Source of the DNA: Clostridium_I sp963725425
GTDB lineage: Bacteria > Bacillota > Clostridia > Clostridiales > Clostridiaceae
Reading direction: 5' to 3'
Length of the DNA stretch: 64,000 bases
Assembly: GCA_963725425.1 (NCBI GenBank)
Contig: CAVRYJ010000041.1
Location: 124,001 to 188,000, forward strand
The position numbers and the translations under genes are program-made. The notes under the pieces are model-generated. The model made no database searches. It was given only the letters and a program-made list of their open reading frames with translations, and was not told the origin of the DNA. Of this stretch, positions 36,546-45,735 are shown in pieces. How positions within the stretch are numbered: position 1 is the first letter of the stretch; every line of letters starts with the position of its first letter.

Positions 36546-37490
36546 ATGGCATTTCAAGAAAAAGGGTTTGAATCATTCAATAAAAATGATACAGTTCAAG
36601 CTTGGATTTATACCCCTGTTCGTAAGCCAAAAGGAGTCATTCAGCTTGTACATGGTTATCATGAACATTCACGCAGATATTTGCATATGATATTGAAGCT
36701 AAATGAAGCAGGCTTTGTGGTTGCAGCAGATGATCATGTAGGACATGGAAAAACAGCGTATGTTTCAGGTAATTGGAGTGACTGGGGCGATAAAGGTTAT
36801 ATGACAATGATAGAAGATGAACATACACTTCGTAAAATTGTGCAGGAACAATACCCTGATTTACCTTATTTTATGTTTGGACATAGTATGGGATCAATGA
36901 TTGCCAGATGCTATGCCACTGTTTATGGAGAAGGCATTGATGGATTGATATTATGCGGAACTCCTGGGGTATTTCCAACAGCAGCTTCACTTATGGCTGT
37001 TTTGAAAAAGCTGATAGACGAAGGTAAGGGAGAGGAAGTTGATCCAGCTTATGAAGAAAAGCTTATGGATTGGATGTGGACAACAGAACGTTATGAAGAG
37101 AATCCTATTACTACAAGAAGTGGATGGGTTTGTAGTGATCCTGATGTGATTGCAGACCATTCAAGAGATATATATAGTAACTTAATAATGTCACCTAATA
37201 TACGATCATTGTATTATTTTGTGATGATGATGAATGTTGTTGTTGGAACTGTGTGGGCAGAAAAAGTGCCAGCATCAATTCCGGTTTACAATATTGCTGG
37301 AGACAAGGACCCAGTTGGTCAGTATGGAGAGGGGGTTTATGCTGTATCCAATTGGCTTGCAGAAACGGGACATATGGTGAGAACAAAAGTTTATCCAGGG
37401 TATCGACATGAAATACTTAACTATCTTGATATTAGGGATGAAATTGAAGATGGAATTATAGATTTTATGAATTGTATTATTGAGAAATAA
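36546..37490 (+). CDS. Alpha/beta hydrolase (monoacylglycerol-lipase-like)
   Basis: 314 aa from ATG 36546, fixed by AAGGAGG 8 nt upstream. Oxyanion region VHGYHEHSRRY, nucleophile Ser114 in GHSMGS, Asp in AGDKDPVG and His in YRHEILNY give a full triad. Close to lysophospholipase/MGL serine hydrolases; it may remove an ester group from a plant sugar. No secretion signal. Confidence 0.85.
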   Translation: MAFQEKGFESFNKNDTVQAWIYTPVRKPKGVIQLVHGYHEHSRRYLHMILKLNEAGFVVAADDHVGHGKTAYVSGNWSDWGDKGYMTMIEDEHTLRKIVQEQYPDLPYFMFGHSMGSMIARCYATVYGEGIDGLILCGTPGVFPTAASLMAVLKKLIDEGKGEEVDPAYEEKLMDWMWTTERYEENPITTRSGWVCSDPDVIADHSRDIYSNLIMSPNIRSLYYFVMMMNVVVGTVWAEKVPASIPVYNIAGDKDPVGQYGEGVYAVSNWLAETGHMVRTKVYPGYRHEILNYLDIRDEIEDGIIDFMNCIIEK

Positions 37491-37556
37491 TACAATCTAT
37501 CTTGATTTTATTCAAAGTATTAAGTGATTTATCAGTTTTGTAAAAATAAATATAGA

Positions 37557-37587
37557 GATATGGAAACTACAATTTAGTTTCCATATC
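37557..37587 (+). terminator. Terminator hairpin before the HIT gene
   Basis: GATATGGAAACTA and TAGTTTCCATATC form a perfect 13-bp stem with a 5-nt loop. It ends the uronate/GH31 transcript. Confidence 0.65.
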
Positions 37588-37702
37588 ATTTAAAATTATA
37601 GACAAAAAGCATTTTATTGTAATTAATAAAATTCTTTTCACCCAGTTAATATAGTTAATAAAAAATAATAAGTAATTATTTATAAAAAGGAAGATGATTA
37701 TT

Positions 37703-38125
37703 ATGAGTAATGAAAATACTTGTTTCTATTGTGAAAAGGATCAAAGATTACATGACTTAATGATTAAAGTATGTGATCTTGATGTCTCTACTGTTTATTT
37801 ATTTAAAGAACAAACATATAAAGGACGATGTGTTGTAACTTATAGGGAACATGTAAATGAATTATTTGAACTAGGTGAGCAAGAACTTAATGCATATATG
37901 AAGGATGTTACTAGGGTAGCATCTGCAATTAAAAAAGCTTTTGCACCTGATAAAATTAATTATGGAGCATATTCAGATAAGCTTCCACATCTTCATTTTC
38001 ATATAGTTCCTAAATATGAAAATGATTATTCATGGGGTGGCATATTTGAAATGAACCCAGAGAAAACATATCTTAGTGATGAAGAATATAATAAAAGAAT
38101 TAATTATATAAAAGAAAATTTATAA
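37703..38125 (+). CDS. HIT-family nucleotide hydrolase/transferase
   Basis: 140 aa from ATG 37703 (AAAAGGAAG about 10 nt before; an ATG at 37694 is too close to the site). The histidine-triad HLHFHIVPK motif is intact, with a CFYCEKD zinc-type pair at the N-terminus. Such proteins cleave AMP or NMP from dinucleotides or nucleoside phosphoramidates. Last gene before att copy C; no obvious link to the sugar genes. Confidence 0.9.
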   Translation: MSNENTCFYCEKDQRLHDLMIKVCDLDVSTVYLFKEQTYKGRCVVTYREHVNELFELGEQELNAYMKDVTRVASAIKKAFAPDKINYGAYSDKLPHLHFHIVPKYENDYSWGGIFEMNPEKTYLSDEEYNKRINYIKENL

Positions 38126-38381
38126 TTTAATACAATGTAAAACCATTGATTTCAAGATTCTTTGTTGTTTTTAAGCATAAATATGAATATATGAATAGTG
38201 AAATTAGTATTGGATTTTATAGTATTGGTTGAAAAAATGCACATCACTATTATTTTGAGGACACGAGTGAACATTTTTTGTTGTGGTGGGCATTTTTTAG
38301 TAGGAGTTGATATTAAACTATTTATTGAAACTAAAATTGAAATTAACTGTATTTCTTTTTTATCTTTTATGCAAGAACTAT

Positions 38382-38426
38382 TTCGTAATCAGTATGTTGA
38401 GTGTTAAAATCACCTCGGGAGCATCA
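38382..38426. repeat. att copy C: degenerate 45-bp tRNA-Thr 3' fragment
   Basis: 40 of 45 bases match the tRNA end 1243-1287. The roughly 20 bases before it (TTTTATG-AAGAACTATT) also match those before copy E at 56890, so both came from the same kind of element end. It is the oldest-looking copy. The rest of 38126-38581 holds no gene. Confidence 0.85.
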
Positions 38427-38582
38427 ATATAAGTATAAAAATATTATACAATCAAATATTTCATTTGAGACTACTCACATAAAGTAATCTCAATTTTATT
38501 ATAAAAATCAGTGAAGTGAGATAATTCTATTTAGTCAATGAATTGATTGGATATTTGTTTATTTGATTTGAAAATTATGGTA

Positions 38583-38672
38583 TAGCCCCCCCTAAGGCAC
38601 AAGGATTTTCATTTTTTTAAGACCGGTGGTAATCATTAAAAAAACACATGGAGCGCCATATAGGGGGTGTAG
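38583..38672 (+). other. cos-like packaging block 2
   Basis: A run of seven C (38586), A/T tracts, AGACCGGTGGTAA, then GGAGCGCC and a GGGGGTGTAG end: alternating G/C islands in AT-rich DNA without a reading frame. It resembles block 1 and the cos areas of HK97-like phages. Function inferred. Confidence 0.35.
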
Positions 38673-38750
38673 TTCAAGTGTAGGTAAAGGTAGGTGATTT
38701 TAATGAAAGATGGTAGCAAAAGTATTGATATATAAGTTGTAATAAAATTT

Positions 38751-39804
38751 CTACATTTTAACGCATAGTCTATCTATAGTTTGTGTAGGAATTTTATTTA
38801 TATATCTTATAAATTGTTGTACAGCTACTCTTACTTTAGATAATGATTTAAAGAAAATGTTATTTATTACACATGACTTTAACCAACCCCACAACCCCTC
38901 TATCAAATTCAATTCTGGACTATATGGAGGTAAAAACATCAACTCAATTCTATCTTTCATTTTGTTCAAAAAGGGTTGTACTAATTTAGCATGATGAATC
39001 CTTGCATTATCTAGAATCATAACAATTTTACCTTCTGGATACTTTTTAAGCGTAGCTTGTAGGAATCCAAGAAATACTTTAGCATCATACCTCTCATGTT
39101 CTTCGCAATATACACCGCCTGTAGAATAGTCTAATATTCCTATCAACTTAACTCCCGCATTCTTACCGTAGGTTGGTATTTTCTTTTGATGTCCTTTTAG
39201 AAACCAAGTGCTTTGTATAGCTTGATAATCTCTAATCATAGATTCATCTTCAAATAGTATGTGAGCTACTTTGCCATTAAGGTGTTTTTTTTAGTGTTTC
39301 AAAATCACTTCTGAATTTTTCTTGTTTCATTTTATCAGCCTTTGCCAATACATATGTAGGCTTGGTGTAACTTAAATTTAATCTGTGTAAAACTAAGGCC
39401 ATACCCTTATGGCTCATTCTTATATTAAATTCTTTAGAAGCCCACTGCCTTATAATTTCAATTGTCCAATTTTTCCTTCCCTCAAACCCGACTTCGTCTG
39501 GGGTGTTCTTTGTAACAATTTCAAATATTTTATGCTCTTGCTCAGTACTGAATTTTCTTTTAGCACCTGGAATAGGCTTCATTTTAAGTCCTGTTAATCC
39601 ATTTAGTTTATAGTTCCTAATATAGTTGCCTACGGCATGTGGCTCCAAGCCCTCCATCTTAGCGATTTTTTTATTATTAAACCCTTCAAAGTGTCTCAAT
39701 AGGGCAGAGTATCTTTTATACATGCGCACATTTTTTGTTCCCTTTAAAGCAATTTTTATTTCTTCTATTTGTTGTTTTATATCATTAGAAAATAATGCTT
39801 TCAT
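38751..39804 (-). pseudogene. IS630-family transposase in two frames
   Basis: The N-terminal part (39277-39804) has the helix-turn-helix RHFEGFNNKKIAKMEGLEPHAVGNYIRNY. The C-terminal part (38751-39239) has the DDE core: FEDESMI (first Asp/Glu), MILDNARIHHAK and LPPYSPELNLIEGLWGWLK. They join only by a +1 (or -2) shift at an A8 run near 39285-39292 (reading KKHLNGKVAHILFEDES). Together about 350 aa, the family length. Some IS630 relatives use programmed frameshifting, so it may be active; otherwise it is a decayed copy. Ends not identified. Confidence 0.85.
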
Positions 39805-40005
39805 ATAAAATCCTCACTTTTATAATTTTTTTTAGTTTGGATTATTATATGAATTTATATTAATGGTATTTTAATACATGAATTATTTTTAATGCAACTT
39901 ATATATATCAAAATGTGATAGGATTTCGGGAGAGATAAAGAAACCCAATAGATTGTTCAGCAAGTGGATTTAAAGACAAAAAAGCTGTGCATTTTATTAT
40001 AGAAA

Positions 40006-40218
40006 ATGCTGTTTTTTATGTCAATAACACTTGCAGATTTGCAGAAAAAAATCAACGAGGAAGGTGTTGTAAGTGAATATCAAAATGGAGAAAATCAATT
40101 CGGAACTAAAAAAAGCCCAGAGGTAGAGATATATAATATTATGATTAAAAATTATATGACGGCTATAAAACAATTAACTGATTTGCTATCTAAACAAGAA
40201 TTCAATCCAATTGAATAG
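40006..40218 (+). pseudogene. Fragment of a phage terminase small subunit (P27-like)
   Basis: ITLADLQKKINEEGVV, then EYQNGENQFGTKKSPEVEIYNIMIKNY and KQLTDLL match the C-terminal part of P27-type small terminase subunits (the QFGTKKSP...YNTMIKNY block). There is no ribosome site and the N-terminal half is missing. It lies just before a cos-like block and a second terminase start. Confidence 0.55.
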
Positions 40219-40267
40219 AAGTGCAATATATGAATTTAAAAGGAAAATTAATTCAATACAGTAATGA

Positions 40268-40345
40268 TGTACTTAAGGGTGTGGTAGGGGGTAAAAAGCC
40301 TTTGGACTATTTACGGGGGACCGTGTTACCCATATTTTTTCGTGA
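40268..40345 (+). other. cos-like packaging block 3
   Basis: GGGTGTGGTAGGGGG, a spacer, GGACTATTTACGGGGGACCGTG, then an AT tract and a strong GGAGG before the next start. Same design as the blocks at 25285 and 38583 and, unlike them, directly upstream of a terminase-like start. Confidence 0.4.
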
Positions 40346-40381
40346 AATATTCCCTTTATCAAATTTTTAGGAGGTAGGGGT

Positions 40382-40423
40382 ATGGGCAGAAATGCAAAAC
40401 TGTGCAGGTACATATTATTATAA
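40382..40423 (+). pseudogene. Truncated start of a terminase small subunit gene
   Basis: ATG after AGGAGGTAGGGG opens MGRNAKLCRYILL and stops. MGRNAK is the usual beginning of P27-type terminase small subunits (GRNAKP...). Downstream coding sequence is lost. 40424-40841 has no gene, only the repeats listed next and a short AGCCT/AGGCT hairpin with T6 near 40570. Confidence 0.5.
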
Positions 40424-40511
40424 AGCTATAAACATAAGAAAAAATAGGATGCTACAGTACGTTATTAAAGGATATGTTGCAAACAATACTCCAAAAAAAT
40501 GCAATGATTTT

Positions 40512-40592
40512 TGGAACGCTACAAACAAAATGGTACAAGTCTAGAGCCTTGATATTAAAGGGTTTTAGGCTTTTTTATGTTATGGAACGCTA
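40512..40592. repeat. TGGAACGCTA direct repeats, possible arm sites
   Basis: TGGAACGCTA at 40512 and 40583, on both sides of a small terminator. Related words (GAACGTTAC near 40687) lie further right. The layout is like the arm-site and terminator arrangement around the att copies, so another lost integrase may have used them. Confidence 0.35.
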
Positions 40593-40841
40593 TTATTAAA
40601 ACTTTAGTTTTTTCAAAACAAAACGAATAATAAAATACATGTAAAGGATTGATATACCTAAGTTTGTGAATGGAGTACTGCTGTGAACGTTACAATTAAA
40701 AGGTTGCAATAAAATGGATGTTAGCATTTATAAAATAAGCTTTAAGTATTGGTATATAAGGCTTTTTATATATTTGGAGTATTGAAACTTTTTTGGAAAC
40801 GTTATTTTATTTACAAAAATCTATTTAGGTTCTGCTTGAAA

Positions 40842-41854
40842 TTAGGTGGTGCCTCTTACGATAAGAGAAACAGGGATAATTATATGTTTTGGCTTACTAA
40901 TTTCTTCTCCAATTATAAGAGTATATAATAAGTCAGCCGCTTCTAGAGCAATAGTTTTTTGTCCTGATTAATTGTTGTTATTGGAGGATTGCAATATTTA
41001 GATACGGAAATACCATCGAATCCAACAATTTTAACTTTTTCTGGCACAGGTATCTTATTTTGCTGAAGTGCAACGAGAGCTCCATGAGCTCTCCAGTCAT
41101 TAGTTGCAAATATACCATCAAACTCAATCCCCTTTTTAATCAAGTAAGTAACAGTATCCCTGGCCTCTTCAAAGCTGGGTCTGTTCCCACTTAATTTTAT
41201 AATAAGGTCAGGATTTATAGTATAGTTATATTTCCGTAAAGCATCCCTGTATCCCTCAAGTCTCTGGTTAGTAACAGATAAGCTATTACTTTTGGTTAAT
41301 GTCAGTATGTGTTTACAACCTTTTTGAATCAATTCTTCAGTTGCCATAAAGCCACCTAAATAGTGATCAGATTCAACATATATCGCGTTATTATCATTTT
41401 TAGGTTTTCTATCTATACAAACAATTGGAATATCTCTTTTCATTACATCTAGGGGTATATCCTCACGACCCGATATACATATGATACCGTCAACAAGCTT
41501 AGAATCTAAGCTCCTAAAATATTCAGCTTCTTTTAAATCATTTTGACTTGCATTGCAAATAAAAACAGAGTAGCCTCTATCAAAAAAGAATTTCTCGATT
41601 TCTAATACTACTGTAGAAAAAAATTCATTACTTATATCAGGGACTATCATACCGATAGTTTTTGATTTACTAACTCTAAGAGTTTTAGCAGTCATGTTTA
41701 CTGTATAATCATTTTCTTTGATAACATCCATAACCCTTTTAGCAGTTTCTTCAGAAAAACGACCATTATTATTAATAACTCTAGAAACAGTAGCTACAGA
41801 AACGTTACTCAATGCAGCAATCTGTTTTATAGATATTTTTTTGTTATTTACCAT
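40842..41854 (-). pseudogene. LacI-family regulator of the allose-type cassette, frameshifted near its end
   Basis: Start at 41854, placed by GGAGG 6 nt upstream. HTH (ISIKQIAALSNVSVATVSRVINNNGRFSE) and the periplasmic-binding-like domain are complete up to TTINQDKK. A one-base slip in the T6 run at 40955-40960 then gives LLL and stop; in the other frame the expected tail continues (IALEAADLLYTLIIGEEISKP...IVRGTT, stop at 40842). The last 37 or so residues are thus out of frame, affecting the dimer interface. Divergent from the epimerase gene. Confidence 0.88.
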
Positions 41855-41953
41855 AAAAAACCTCCGTGTGATTAATCTATATGAGTAATGCATATCTCAA
41901 ATTAATAATATCATACTAGCTAAGCGTTGTATAGAAAAAAGTAATAGTACCTA

Positions 41954-41982
41954 TTGACAAGATTAAATTATGATGAGATAAT
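41954..41982 (+). promoter_or_regulatory. Promoter of the allose-type operon
   Basis: TTGACA (41954-41959), 17 bp, GATAAT (41977-41982). TTACTC words downstream (42004 and 42028) may belong to the LacI operator. Confidence 0.55.
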
Positions 41983-42130
41983 AATGGCAACATGAGAAAC
42001 CGATTACTCAGGATTTACGCAAAGGTTACTCAAAAATAAACATAACTTAGAAAATGGTTATTATAAAAAATTAAATTCATTCAACTATCTTGTAAATTAA
42101 CATTAATTTTATTAAGAGGAGGAATCAACC

Positions 42131-42778
42131 GTGAAAAAAATAATTTGTCCATCAATGATGTGTGCAAACTATGACAAACTTAAGGAAGAAGTTAAAGAGT
42201 TGGATTTAGCCGGTATAGATATTTTCCACATAGATATTATGGATGGAAATTTTGTACCTAATTTTGGTATGGGAACCCAAGATATTCAGTGTATAAGAAA
42301 AAATACAAAAAAATTAATAGACAGTCACTTAATGATTGAAAATCCTGGAGATTATATAGATCTATTTGTAAATTTAGGAGTAGATATAATATATATTCAC
42401 CCAGAAGCAGATAAGCATCCGACAAGAACACTAGGAAAGATAAAATCAGCAGATAGACAAACTGGTATAGCAATAAATCCAGGAACTTCAGTGGAAACTA
42501 TTAAAGAATTATTACCATTACTTGATTATATAATGATTATGACAGTGAATCCAGGATTTTCAGGTCAAAAGTATTTACAATTTGTAAATACTAAAATAAA
42601 TGAGATTATTAAACTAAAAGAAAGCTATGGATTTAAAGTAATGGTGGATGGAGCAATTTCTCCACAAAAGATATATGAACTTTCAAATCTAGGTGTAGAC
42701 GGTTTTATTTTAGGAACATCTTCTTTATTTGGAAAAGATGAAGACTACAAAACTATTATAGAAAAATTAAAAAAATAA
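42131..42778 (+). CDS. Allulose-6-phosphate 3-epimerase-like (ribulose-phosphate epimerase family)
   Basis: 215 aa; AGAGGAGG upstream. TIM-barrel epimerase with ICPSMMCANYDKL, HIDIMDGNFVPNFGMG (metal His and Asp), MTVNPGFSGQ and VDGAIS. The CPSMMCANY form and the RpiB and PTS neighbours favour the AlsE type (D-allulose-6-P to fructose-6-P) over housekeeping Rpe. It ends 13 bp before rpiB. Confidence 0.85.
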   Translation: MKKIICPSMMCANYDKLKEEVKELDLAGIDIFHIDIMDGNFVPNFGMGTQDIQCIRKNTKKLIDSHLMIENPGDYIDLFVNLGVDIIYIHPEADKHPTRTLGKIKSADRQTGIAINPGTSVETIKELLPLLDYIMIMTVNPGFSGQKYLQFVNTKINEIIKLKESYGFKVMVDGAISPQKIYELSNLGVDGFILGTSSLFGKDEDYKTIIEKLKK

Positions 42779-42791
42779 TGGAGGGATTGAC

Positions 42792-43241
42792 GTGAAAATA
42801 GGTATAGGCAATGATCATGTAGCATACAGATTGAAGCTTGAGATAGCAGAGTATTTAAAAGACTTAGGGCATGAAGTAGTGGACTATGGACATCACAATG
42901 AGGATAGAACAGATTATACTATATATGGTGAAAAGGTTGCCAATGCAGTAGTTAGCAAAGAGGTTGATTGTGGAATTGTAATATGTGGAACAGGTGTTGG
43001 GATTTCTATAGCAGCTAATAAGGTAAATGGAATAAGAGCAGTTGTTTGTAGTGAACCTTATTCTGCAATGTTATCAAAACAGCATAATAACACTAATATC
43101 TTAGCTTTTGGAGCAAGAGTAGTTGGTAGTGAACTTGCAAAAATGATTGTAGATTCATGGCTTGGAGCTAAATATGAAGGTGGCAGACATGCTAGAAGAG
43201 TGGGGATGATAAGCGAAATAGAGGAACGACAAAAGCATTAA
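42792..43241 (+). CDS. RpiB/AlsI-type sugar-phosphate isomerase
   Basis: 149 aa, full length. GNDHVAYRLK at the N-terminus, catalytic Cys in VDCGIVICGTGVGISIAANK, and His/Arg residues in HNNTNILAFGARVVG mark the RpiB family. Beside AlsE-like epimerase it most likely converts allose-6-P to allulose-6-P, though ribose-5-P isomerisation cannot be excluded. GGAGGGATTGACGTG precedes the start. The 314-bp gap after it holds only a stray GGGAGGTGA and no gene. Confidence 0.88.
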   Translation: MKIGIGNDHVAYRLKLEIAEYLKDLGHEVVDYGHHNEDRTDYTIYGEKVANAVVSKEVDCGIVICGTGVGISIAANKVNGIRAVVCSEPYSAMLSKQHNNTNILAFGARVVGSELAKMIVDSWLGAKYEGGRHARRVGMISEIEERQKH

Positions 43242-43555
43242 ATAATAGCTAATGAAAGAAGTATATTGAAGATTAACTGAAATTTATACTTATACAATTA
43301 AAGTCACTATTATGAATGATTAATTTGGAAAAGATAAACATGTTAAAAACTTCCTATATATTTTAGTGCTATTAAGATCCTAGGGAAGGATAATATAAAA
43401 ACTAACAATTAAGGAGTTAGGATAATTAATTGTTAAGCAATTTTACAAATTACTTAATATCAGTATTATTGTTTAAGGGAGGTGATAGGTAAATTAACTT
43501 TATCATAAATTACAAATTATTTCTTCGAATATTTAATATAAAGGGGATGTAAAAA

Positions 43556-45418
43556 ATGAATTATTCACAATTAGGGAAAGAAATAATTAAAAATGTTGGT
43601 GGTGAAAGCAATGTGAATTCATTAGGACATTGTGCCACAAGATTGAGGTTTAAAATAAAAGATAGATCTAAGGTTAACAAAGAAAATATACAAAAATTAG
43701 ATGGAGTTATAAGTGTTGTAGAAAGTGGCGGGCAGTTCCAAATTATTATAGGAAATACTGTTGGAGATGTATACGATGCCATAGGACGGATATCAAAATT
43801 GACAAATGATGATGATGGAGGTAAACAGGAACCCAAAACAAAAGAAAAACTATTTGATAGAGCAATTGATTTAGTATCTTCTATCTTTACTCCAATATTA
43901 CCTGCACTTATCGGATCTGGTATGATTAAAGGTTTATTGATGCTTGCGAAAAGTCTTGGATTGAATCCTAATTCTGGTGCTTATATGATATTTAACGCCG
44001 CTTCAGATAGTGTATTTTATTTTTTACCTATATTATTAGCTTACACTTCTGCAAAGAAATTTAAGGCTAATCTATTTATTGCAGCAGTTATAGCTGGGGC
44101 ATTAATACATCCAACTTTGGTTGCAGCATTTACTGCGAAAACTTCAATTGATTTCTTTGGAATTCCAGTTGTACTTATGAAATATACTTCATCTGTACTT
44201 CCAATTATTTTTGCAGTTTATTTTTTATCAAAGTTAGAGTATATATGTAATAAATATATTAATCCAGTAGCTAAAAATGTATTAACTCCTTTGATATGCA
44301 TTGGAATAGTGGTACCATGCACTTATTTAGTAATCGGACCAATAACTACTATCTTAGGCAATACCTTAGGTGATGGATACCAATTTCTGTATGCGTTAAG
44401 TCCAATTGTAGCCGGATTTATTTTAGGTGGATTATGGCAGGCTCTTGTTGTATTTGGATTACATTGGGGAATTGTTCCGATAGGCTATAATAACTTAGCT
44501 TTATATGGCAGAAATACAATTAATGGTATGGTTGGACCATCTAATTTTGCACAAGCCGGAGCAGCATTTGGTGTATTTCTAAAATCTAGAGATACTAAAG
44601 TTAGACAACTAACTTTGTCAGCTTCTATTACAGCTCTTTTTAGTATAACTGAACCAGCAATTTATGGTGTTACACTTAAATATAAAAAACCATTTTATAT
44701 AGCTTGCTTTTCTGGAGCAATAGCTGGTGCGATTGCCGGAGCAGCTCACAGTGCAGCTTTAGCTGCTGGTCCTGTAGGAATTTTAAGTATTCCAATATTT
44801 ATGGGGCAAGGATTTGGAGGATTTATTGTTGCAATTTTAGTAGCATTCTTCATGTCTGCAATATTAACGTATTTGTTTGGTTACAATGATAAGATGAATG
44901 AAAGTGTTTCAGAAGCAAAAGTTATAAACTCAGATAATAATATATTAAATAATTTAATGGACGTTGTAATAAATGCACCAAGCAATGGTGAAATAATAGC
45001 ATTATCAGATGTTAAGGATGAAGCATTTGCAAGTGAGTCAATGGGAAAAGGGATTGCAATTATACCAAGTGAAGGTAAAATATATTCACCTGTAGACGGT
45101 GTTATTTTAGCATTGTTTCCAACAGGGCATGCTATTGGTTTAAAATCAAATGATGGTGCAGAGATTCTAATTCATATCGGTTTTGATACTGTAGAGTTAA
45201 AAGGAAAGTATTTCAAACAACATGTAGTTCAAGGTGCGATAGTTAAAAAAGGAGACTTATTAGTAGAATTCGATATTGTAGAAATTAAAAAGGCTGGATA
45301 TGATATTACAACGCCAATGGTTATAACTAACACAGCTGATTTTACAAATATTGTAGTATCAGCTGAAAAACAAATAACTATAAATGACATGGCATTATTG
45401 TTAACTAGAGAGTTATAG
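43556..45418 (+). CDS. PTS EIIBCA of the beta-glucoside (BglP) family
   Basis: 620 aa fused in the order B-C-A. EIIB phospho-Cys in LGHCATRLRFKI, a membrane EIIC of about ten segments (PALIGSGMIKGLL, GLHWGIVPIGYNNL), then EIIA with the His in ILIHIGFDTVELKG. Takes up and phosphorylates a glucoside-like sugar; by context D-allose or an alloside. GGGG site before ATG. A GH1 gene that would fit it survives only as a fragment downstream. Confidence 0.92.
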   Translation: MNYSQLGKEIIKNVGGESNVNSLGHCATRLRFKIKDRSKVNKENIQKLDGVISVVESGGQFQIIIGNTVGDVYDAIGRISKLTNDDDGGKQEPKTKEKLFDRAIDLVSSIFTPILPALIGSGMIKGLLMLAKSLGLNPNSGAYMIFNAASDSVFYFLPILLAYTSAKKFKANLFIAAVIAGALIHPTLVAAFTAKTSIDFFGIPVVLMKYTSSVLPIIFAVYFLSKLEYICNKYINPVAKNVLTPLICIGIVVPCTYLVIGPITTILGNTLGDGYQFLYALSPIVAGFILGGLWQALVVFGLHWGIVPIGYNNLALYGRNTINGMVGPSNFAQAGAAFGVFLKSRDTKVRQLTLSASITALFSITEPAIYGVTLKYKKPFYIACFSGAIAGAIAGAAHSAALAAGPVGILSIPIFMGQGFGGFIVAILVAFFMSAILTYLFGYNDKMNESVSEAKVINSDNNILNNLMDVVINAPSNGEIIALSDVKDEAFASESMGKGIAIIPSEGKIYSPVDGVILALFPTGHAIGLKSNDGAEILIHIGFDTVELKGKYFKQHVVQGAIVKKGDLLVEFDIVEIKKAGYDITTPMVITNTADFTNIVVSAEKQITINDMALLLTREL

Positions 45419-45433
45419 TGAAGATGCTTTAGA

Positions 45434-45687
45434 ATTCCAATATTAATTTTGGAAAATGGTATGGGAGATGAGATAAAGTAGAAAATGATGGAACTATTAT
45501 TGATGATTATCGTATTGAATATTTGACCTGATGGGCTACTGCCCTATATTCTACTCGTGAAGGCTTCCAAAAAAGATATGGCTTTGTCCATGCAGATGAA
45601 AATGATAATTTAAAACGTAGACCAAAAAAGTTTTACTGGTACAAAGAGGTAATTGAAACTAATTGTGAAGATTTAAGTAATGATTAA
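45434..45687 (+). pseudogene. C-terminal relic of a GH1 6-phospho-beta-glucosidase
   Basis: ILENGMGDE carries the GH1 nucleophile region (ENG). After a one-base slip the frame gives VENDGTIIDDYRIEYLT, a TGA, then WATALYSTREGFQKRYGFVHAD and KRRPKKFYWYKEVIETN to the stop at 45685: a textbook GH1 ending. At least 380 N-terminal residues are gone. It shows that the operon once hydrolysed 6-phospho-beta-glycosides. Confidence 0.85.
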
Positions 45688-45735
45688 AATGAATAAAGAT
45701 AAGAAAATGTTTTAATTTGAGAGGAGCAATTTTAA

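Larger units (their letters stand above)
15786..38426. mobile_element. Island I2: phage-like replicon without structural genes plus uronate cargo
   Basis: Bounded by att copies B (15758-15785) and C (38382-38426). The left 11.3 kb has integrase, ImmA, repressor, excisionase-like, replication and regulatory genes; the right 11 kb is catabolic. No capsid, portal, terminase large subunit, tail or lysis gene is visible. No att copy was found at the junction near 27 kb, so cargo and replicon may or may not have moved together. Confidence 0.6.

Noticed and set aside
38198..38407. 69-codon open frame on the plus strand running into att copy C
   Set aside because: It reads through the tRNA fragment, has no ribosome site and a composition like noncoding DNA.
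40943..41893. LacI gene as an intact, naturally short protein starting at 41893
   Set aside because: The missing C-terminal 37 residues are readable one frame away, and the ribosome site points to 41854 as start.
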